Below are positions 57,138 through 64,000 of a DNA stretch of 64,000 nt, one piece after another. The notes beneath the pieces were generated by a model. It searched no databases and was not told the origin of the DNA. It saw only the letters and a program-made list of their open reading frames with translations. Source of the stretch: Cunninghamia lanceolata (lineage: Eukaryota; Streptophyta; Pinopsida; Cupressales; Cupressaceae); NCBI GenBank assembly GCA_027924645.1, contig BSBN01001343.1, positions 930,001 through 994,000 on the forward strand, in the 5' to 3' direction. Within the stretch, counting starts at the first letter, position 1; each line of letters starts with the position of its first letter. A program made the position numbers and the translations under genes.

Positions 57138-60100
57138 TGTTGATGAGTATGATTGCACCCGTTATGCAAAGTTGTGAAGCTCAACAATCCTGTGTAACAT
57201 GGGATCAAACTCAAGCTTTAGGTGACCTATGGTGAGCTTGAACCTCCAGATTATGGGTTGGTTCCCTTGTAATCTTCAATGGATTTATAACTTTGATATG
57301 AAAAAGGTTGAAAGGATCTACTAAAAGGACTAAAATTGTAATCTAAAGTGTGGTGATGCACCTAATTTTGATGGAAAACTACAAATCTAACTCACAATAG
57401 ATCTCAAAAAATATATCCACACAATCCACTTTTGGCAATATGATCACAAAAATGATTCTAAGGGAGGTTGGAAAAAAACTTTCTTTTTGAAGGAAAATAG
57501 GGTTCTCACAACATGAAAGAAAATTATTCCAATTGCACAACATAAGACCTATGATTTCAATGCTTTCTAATACATGCAAGTACAAATGAGAGAATGATTT
57601 TAAAGGTTTTGATGTTTAAACACAATAAAATCTCATCAAATCATTCACAAAAGAAGCATTAATGAAAAGGTAGACACTTGATTGAGCTGAAAAATAAAGG
57701 AATGATTGCATAAAAGGACAAAGAATAAAACCTATAACCTACTGTAATCTCTATAAATCTACAAAATATGAGTTACAAAACCTTCCTCTCTCTCAAAGTA
57801 TAAAGAGAAAAAAAGGCAAGAACTCAAAAAACCTAAGTTTTTCTTACAATATATAATATTCTCTCCCCAAGAGACCTAGAAAGGTCAACTGTAGTCAACT
57901 ACCTCTAAAAATAAGCTCTCAAAATTGATCCATGAGTAAGCAAGGAAATCTCTAAAAATAAGGGCTATACCTATCCCAAATCAAGCTAAAATAGCTCCAA
58001 ACTGCTCTCCTTTATAAGTTTGACCAAAAGGTGGACCAAACTCTCCAATTTTGACCAAAAAAACATGCAAAGAGCTCCAAAAGACTTCAATTAACTCCAT
58101 CCTCCAAATTCACATGATTTTGGGATATGTGAGCAAGTAATAAAGTAATTTTAGGATGATAACTTTACTACGAGTTACAATTCATCGTATCTTCTTGATT
58201 TTACAACTTGTGACAAAATAATAAAGTAATTTATAATTATATTAATTTATTATTTGTTTACATTATTTAGTTGTAAAGTCATGCAAATTTGAATGGATTT
58301 GTCTTTTAAAAAGATTAAAAAATAAAATAACTCCTTATCTCTACCTTTGGATTTTCATGATTATACTAATGCATTAGTGATGATGCCAAAAATAAATCAA
58401 GCCTTCATGCATTCAAAAGATAAAGAATATATCATCTTTCACTTCCTTATGTCTCCCATGCAAAAAACATACTACATCATGCAAAACACCTTATAGCTCC
58501 CTTGCATACCTTATGCATGTATTACATTGCATCAAATATGTGTTGTCACACCTTATCACTCCTAACATTATACCTTATGCATTATTTGTTACATGAAATA
58601 CCTTATCACTCCATGCAAAAAATAAATATAACACCATGCCTTATTTATCACATACTATACCCTTTAAATGTGCATCACCTTATCACTCCTTATACAATAA
58701 GGTATAATTCTCCTTTGAAACATAGCTTATGTTTGACTTCATGTTCATGTTTTGCAAAAATTACTACAAGGCACAAGGCCTTAACCTTTCATCATTGTTT
58801 AGTGTTTGACCTTTGAAAAAATCAAAAAGGGAAGAATAAACTAGCCCAACGGGCCCCTGTGGCATCATTGGAACTGCCTCATTAGGTTTGAAAGACTTAG
58901 AAGTCTTTATCACGATGAGGAAATGGATAATAATGATTTCAAAAAATAAAAGTCAAAACAAAAGATCTCAGTCGAGCTTTTGGACAAAAGAGGGTTTTGA
59001 AACCCTAACTTTGTCATTTTCATGTGTTCTTCACTGTGCTTCTCTTAAGCTGCCACCATGCCTGCTAGGGTTTGAAGGAATCTCTATCATTCTCTACAAA
59101 TTCTTAAAGGCTCTTTTGATGTTCTTTTGTGTCTTCAACATGAAGTAGCAAAGTAAGATGTTCTGCAATAGTTTGACTCATTTTCCTTTATCCTTGAATG
59201 CAAAAAATTGACCTACAGGCTGTGGCCATGATAGTTTTATGATGTATCATTTTGTCTTTACAAGGTTCTTGATGTATCATTTTGTCTTTAGTTCCTCCTC
59301 TTACTGTGATTGCTTTTCTTTCTGGTTTGAGGCCGTAATGGCTGACTGGTTTTTAGTTTTGAGAGCTCAACTATGAGCACACCCGCGGCCTGTGAGCATG
59401 CATTCTTTGCCCAGGACAACAAGGTAAGCTTTCCTCCTATCTTTGCATCATTTTTGAGTGTCTTCTTCATTGGTATATGTTGAATATTCTCTTAGAAATA
59501 AATATAAGTGAAATGTTTTCTTTTATATTTCTATTAGAACATTCTAGAGCTTCTGCATACTCCATTGGGCCACAACCATACTACATTCTCTCATTCTTAT
59601 TAGCATTTCATCTTTTTCTTTCCACCCTTCATAAGCTTTGACTGATATTTTAATGGCCACCATGAATAATTTTCTAGGTTTACTTTTGAAGGTTCTAGTT
59701 CTTTTGCATGAAATCTGTAGCTTTAGAAGCATCACTTGCCTATAACTATATAGTGTCTCATAAATCAACCTTCAACCTACTATGCAAGTCTTCAAGATGT
59801 CTAACAAAAACTATAAACCTTCAAAACTCATCCTTTGTACCTTGATCTTTCATAATGTCTAAATAGGCCTCATTAGCATGCTTGGGGTTAGACTAGTATA
59901 GTAATATTGTGAGGGCTCAGGCTTAAAGAAAAAGGTACAATCCTATAAGGGCTTGAATAACTCTATAATGTATGCTCATTCTATAAGACACCATGATACC
60001 TTTGTAAAATAACAATGAAGGTCTTAAATCCTTTATCTTCCTCCTCTTAGCATTGCACCTCTGTTTGCATTGGCTTCCATACCCATTGACTCTTTCTCCC

Positions 60101-62394
60101 TTGTACTTTTAATAGGCTTCTCCTTGGTATGCCTTTGACATTGTTCAATCATAATGTCTATTGCATTTCCTCTTAGCAGAGTTTCCTTCCTATCCTTGCT
60201 GGTAGTCATTCCTTAGACTGTTTTAGCTAGTTGAAGTGGAATTGCTCATTGAAAATGCATTGATCTTGCTCTTCCTTTGTTTCCTTGGCTACCTCATAGA
60301 CTTTATAAGATATATGACAGTCATCTAAAAATCAATAAGGATCCCTCAAAAAGTCTCATTGTTTCCTCCATTACAATATTGTAATTGCTCTACCATGACT
60401 TGAAATGTACTCTGGACTACTCCCTATATGAGCAGGTGACTGGGTAAATTTGCAACTTCCTGGGCACTGTGAGGCTGCACTCTTCTTCATGTTGCTCTGA
60501 TTGTAGCATATAGATTATAATCTTGTTTTATCTCATTGTGCATGTCTTCTATTTACAAGCCTTGTATAATACATTATGTGCCTTTACTTTGAGATCTCTA
60601 TGAAGGAACTCCTGTAAGTAAAAACAATGAGAGTTTACTTGTAAAATATGGGAAATCCCATTATTTCTTCTCTACTTCTCACACTATCTTCAAAGGGATA
60701 CACAGGTGAGATGTCTTTGCTGATTGTGCCTTTGGATAGACAATCCTTTCTTATTGCTGACTAAACAGTGATCCTAATTCTGATAAATCTGCATAGCAAT
60801 GATGATTGTTGATCTAGCTGACTGAAATGTGGGTTTCTTTGTTTAAATACCATCCATTTCAATGGTCAAACATTTACCTATCAAGTTTGCATTTCATAAT
60901 ACAAGTGGTAAATATTTGTTCTATTTCTATTTGCTCAAACTAACTTTATGTATTAGAATGGATGATAACTAAGAATAGTCCTTTATTGTAGTTATTTACT
61001 CACTCATCTCTTGGATTAAAGTGCATCATTTGATGTTGTAGACTTTGGCATGCATCCTAGTTCCTTGATCACCCACTTCTTAGTCTTCATGACTGTCCTG
61101 TATCATTGCTATGGTCACTTGGACTTGACTGTCCCACATATTCCCTATGGTGTAGGTGTTCTATCTATGAAGTATACAAACAACAGTTTCACATTTCAAT
61201 CATAACAAAAGATGAAAAGTACCTGTTCTTAGATGCTATGGCAATAGTTCATATTTGTACTTTTTGTTCATGCTATGGTTTCCATATGTCACTTAACTAT
61301 TTGTATGTTGTCCATTATTCTTGTACTTGATACATCTAATATATTAGTAACAAGAATATGATGAATCACCATGATGTTTGGTCAATTGAATATCTCTACA
61401 TTGATTACAATATTTGAGCATGCTGGGCTCAACCCTTGTGGGAGCCCATTTTCTCCACATGCTTTAATGTATTTAAATCAACAACATAACTTTTCCTAGA
61501 CCTACATAGTGAACAAAGAAGTTAGCATAAAAACATACCTTTAGAAGTTTATTGATCTCTCTAATGATAATTTGACTTTCAACTAATGATGTGATTTACT
61601 GCATATGTCTAATAATGATCCAATTGTATTGATGCATCATGATTGCAAGTTTATATATCTGCTAATAAGGCATATGATGAATTTGTTTATCTGGAGCTCT
61701 AACAAAACCTTTTCCAACCTTGTAGGCTCATCATTCTGATCAGGGCAAGAAGTTGAAAACATGAAGATCAAGCTACCAGATAGGAGGGTTAACCTTCATG
61801 ATAAGACAATGATGGATATCACTTTCCTCATGTGTTATTTTCCTTTACTTTATCTTCAAATTTATAGCTTTCATGCTTTGTTGCATTGGCTTAGTTTAGT
61901 TATTCCCACATCTTGTGTGGGACATATTTAAACATTCTCTTGAATATAATCAATTATTTTATTTTATGCAATGATTTATGCATGTTTTACTTTCTGAATC
62001 AAATGCATAGCATAAAATAACTGAATCTACTTTAAAACATATGTTTAAAAAATGATGATGAAATGACAGTTCATAAATACCTTTTATTTTGCACTGAACT
62101 GTGGTACTTGAATAATTCAATAACATCATATTTGAAAGATAAAATCAGTTAGATACCTATCATTCCTTGAATGCCCATTCTCTGGTCTTTAGACTAAATT
62201 TCACTTATCAGGATGGTTTGACATCTCTAATTGAGCTATCACATTATCCTGATAAATGATTCTCTATTGTTCTCTTGCCAAGATAGTAGGCATTTGACTG
62301 AGTGATCCTACTCTTTAAAAAATTTCTTTTATCCCATTTGTAATAACTACAATCTAGGCCTTGCTAAATTAGGTGTGAACATAATTTAGTAACA
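57138..62394 (-). repeat. 5' LTR of element C, uninterrupted
   Basis: 5257 bp, starting TGTTGATGAGTATG and ending ATTTAGTAACA in plus orientation. It shows the empty site CTTGCATACCTTATGCATGT near 58500 where the partner LTR carries element D. A short internal duplication occurs near 59236-59292 (TGATGTATCATTTTGTCTTT twice). No open frame is convincing. Confidence 0.9.
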
Positions 62395-62399
62395 AAAAG

Positions 62400-62929
62400 T
62401 AATACAAGAATTTGATGAGAAAAGATTAAATGAGTTAAAGACTATGATAGTAAATGACAAAGCTCTGCTAGAGAATAAGATGAAATGCATACTATACAAA
62501 TTTTTCTTATGTTGGCCGGAAGCCACAAAAGAGTTAGAAGAAAAGATAAAGGATCTGAAACTGCAGCTCCTAAATATTTCTAAATCATTTGATCCAGCAG
62601 CTGAGTCTGTGAGCAGCAAAGAAATACAAGTAATTAATATTCATAATGAGTTAAGTGATCTCGTTAATAATAGGGATCAGATGAAAAATAAAATGTGTTA
62701 GTTTAGAGGACTAATTAGTCCCAAGTTAGATTCACTGATCAGTATTGCAATAGAAGCACGGGTAGATTCACAAATTGACACACAATCTGATGTGCAAAAG
62801 GTATAAGAATCAGTCTTTTTGATAAATGGTCACATCCAAATTTTGGAAAGTGATAAGAAATGATGGGATGAAGAGATTACACAATTAAAGATAGTGTACG
62901 AGGATATCCTCTCACCTACAACTAACTAA
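62400..62929 (+). pseudogene. Unknown long reading frame of element A, part 3 (C-terminus)
   Basis: Resumes after element C (one AAAAG copy retained) with VIQEFDEKRLNELKTMIVND, then a coiled-coil stretch EATKELEEKIKDLKLQLLNI and DPAAESVSSKEIQVINIHNE. Stops occur at 62699, near 62804 and near 62863, and the frame ends at 62927-62929. Together with parts 1 and 2 the ancestral protein was about 1080 residues long. It ended shortly before the purine tracts and 3' LTR. Confidence 0.7.
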
Positions 62930-63153
62930 GTTCAAGGTTATATGTGTAAATATGCGATAGAGTATGACATATTTTGTAGTTTTGACACAATTTTGGCCTT
63001 TTGTTCATATACCTTTGCCATTGATGTCAAAGGGGGAGAAGAAGACTAGTTGAAAATAGGCAAACATCTAAGGGAGAGAAGGAATACATAGTAAGGGGGA
63101 GCAGACACAAGCATTTTTGACTAAGTGTTGTCATCAATGCCAAAGGGGGAGAT
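62930..63153 (+). other. Multiple polypurine tracts before 3' LTR of element A
   Basis: AAAGGGGGAGAAGAAGA at 63029, AAGGGAGAGAAGGAA near 63070, AAGGGGGAGCAG at 63093 and CAAAGGGGGAGAT ending at 63153, the last abutting the LTR. Repeated tracts of this kind also precede the 3' LTR of D (49153-49338), including a shared GCCATTGATGTCAAAGGGGG. The tract nearest the LTR would prime plus-strand synthesis. Confidence 0.8.
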
Positions 63154-64000
63154 TGTTGGCAAGAGACACTGCTCTGATGAAGGATTGCATGTTGTCATTG
63201 ATGGTAACAAACAAAAGTATTTTCACTAGCATGTCAAAGAGATATCTCTCTAGAAGACCAACTTGGTTTGGCAACAAGGCACAAAAGTATTCTAGTCCGG
63301 AAGGCTAAAGTTACTAAGTGTAGACAGTATACAGAGTAAGTGATAGAGATTGGGTCAGTATGTCTCCATAGTAGAAGCTCATTATGTGTAGTTTAGGTAT
63401 GTAATTCATAGCTATTTGATGATGATATGTTCCAGTGCTCAAGACCTGACTTCCTCCAGAAGTCATACTATGAAATGTCTAAGTCTGGGTGAACAAAACT
63501 AAGACAAGAACAATGCACAGTGCTAGAGAAAAAGGGTCTGCATTCCTCCGCAGTTGTGTAATATGTATTGTGGTTATAGAGGCATGATCTATGGTGAGTG
63601 AAGAGACTTTGATATGGATTTGAGAAGGTCTTGTGGTCCATAGTGGAAGATGTTGTCCGACAGTTAAACTGAACTAGTAATTAGTCTGTGAATAAGGCTG
63701 ACATAATAGTATGATGTGTGTATGATAAAGTTTTGGTGTCTAGAACTTAATCCTAAGTGGTAAAATAGTTGAGACCAACATGTGTGATGGTGTTTCAAAT
63801 ATTTTTTGGGTCCACCATAGATTTTGTGAAATAAATTTGGCCGACAAAGCACATAATGCTTGACTACACGATACACTTTATTAGGTCGACCTAATATGAA
63901 GATTTTGTTTGTTGCAGATATATATATGGGATTGATTTAAGTATTTGGTGTGTGTGGAGTGGATATGAATGTGTGTAGAAAGTGAACAATAGAGTAGGTG
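63154..64000 (+). repeat. 3' LTR of element A, cut by window end
   Basis: Starts TGTTGGCAAGAGACACTG directly after CAAAGGGGGAGAT. It aligns with 31382-32226 with about 10% difference over the first 210 bp by eye. About 490 bp should follow beyond the window. Confidence 0.93.

Larger units (their letters stand above)
42179..62394 (-). mobile_element. Large non-autonomous LTR element C with ~5.2-kb LTRs
   Basis: The LTR pair is 42179-54415 (interrupted by element D; about 5195 bp without it) and 57138-62394 (5257 bp). The target duplication is AAAAG (42174-42178 and 62395-62399). The interior is only about 2.7 kb. On the minus strand it has a primer site, a leader and a single gag-like frame of about 630 codons; no pol motifs are visible. 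The size and gag-only content fit a LARD/TR-GAG type element derived from a gypsy ancestor, the tract after the LTR resembling gypsy primer sites. It sits inside the unknown frame of element A. Local LTR divergence varies (3/60 and 7/60 in two sampled windows). Confidence 0.88.
31382..64000 (+). mobile_element. Non-autonomous LTR retrotransposon A, host of the nested insertions
   Basis: The 5' LTR is 31382-32718; the 3' LTR begins at 63154 and leaves the window. An iMet-type primer site follows the 5' LTR, and several AAGGGGGAG tracts precede the 3' LTR. After removing elements B and C the body is about 11 kb shorter per LTR-to-LTR count than the span suggests. It contains only a gag remnant (32787-33890) and a long broken frame of unknown function (34311-36152, 41318-42178, 62400-62929). 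No RT, RNase H or integrase motif is visible. LTR ends and purine tracts resemble those of copia element D. The 5' flank is GTGGT; the 3' flank is outside the window. Confidence 0.85.

Noticed and set aside
42179..62394. The two ~5.2-kb blocks as a simple segmental duplication
   Set aside because: Homology ends at TG...CA on both blocks and the pair is flanked by an AAAAG duplication interrupting a reading frame, which fits LTRs.

Overview
This is plant nuclear DNA, AT-rich and dominated by decayed transposable elements. I see no intact gene. The content (long Ty1/copia and Ty3/gypsy LTR elements with plant tRNA primer sites, CACTA transposons, a PLS-type pentatricopeptide repeat pseudogene, plant-type fragments of ribosomal proteins S7 and L8) fits a large, repeat-rich seed plant genome. 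A gymnosperm is my guess, but it is unproven.

Layout. 1-2565: minus-strand copia remnant (RNase H, RT, integrase), cut by the window edge. 3926-4280: an orphan left end of a CACTA transposon. 5042-12853: complete chromovirus-type gypsy element on the minus strand, with 1721-bp LTRs, target duplication ACTAT and the most similar LTR pair here. 12859-17167: non-coding DNA with a triple tandem repeat of about 330 bp and an intron-containing ribosomal protein S7 pseudogene on the minus strand. 17168-20978: PPR pseudogene split by a 2066-bp near-perfect foldback element (two 1020-bp arms, TAA duplication). 21353-28840: CACTA transposon (TGT duplication) carrying pieces of at least three host genes: an aspartic protease, ribosomal protein L8 and an RBBP5-like COMPASS subunit.

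31382-64000 is one nested structure. The outer element A has LTRs at 31382-32718 and from 63154 past the window end. It carries a gag remnant with four zinc knuckles and, where pol would be, a broken reading frame of roughly 1080 codons of unknown function. Copia element B (36153-41312, minus, duplication AGAAG) and the large non-autonomous element C (42179-62394, minus, duplication AAAAG, LTRs of about 5.2 kb, only a gag-like frame) both inserted into that unknown frame. Copia element D (43549-50585, plus, duplication CCTTA) then inserted into one LTR of C. The other LTR of C still shows the uninterrupted site.

How the parts relate. The autonomous-type elements (D, B, E) are all disabled, mostly by stop codons that look like Gln to TAG/TAA changes, as expected from deamination of methylated cytosine. 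Elements A and C lack recognisable polymerase and integrase and would have needed enzymes in trans. A shares LTR-end and polypurine-region sequence with D, so a D-like element is its plausible helper. Rough LTR differences counted by eye over the first 60-290 bp are: A about 10%, B about 8%, C about 5-12%, D about 6-7%, E about 2-3%. Apart from the strict nesting, these are only guides to age.
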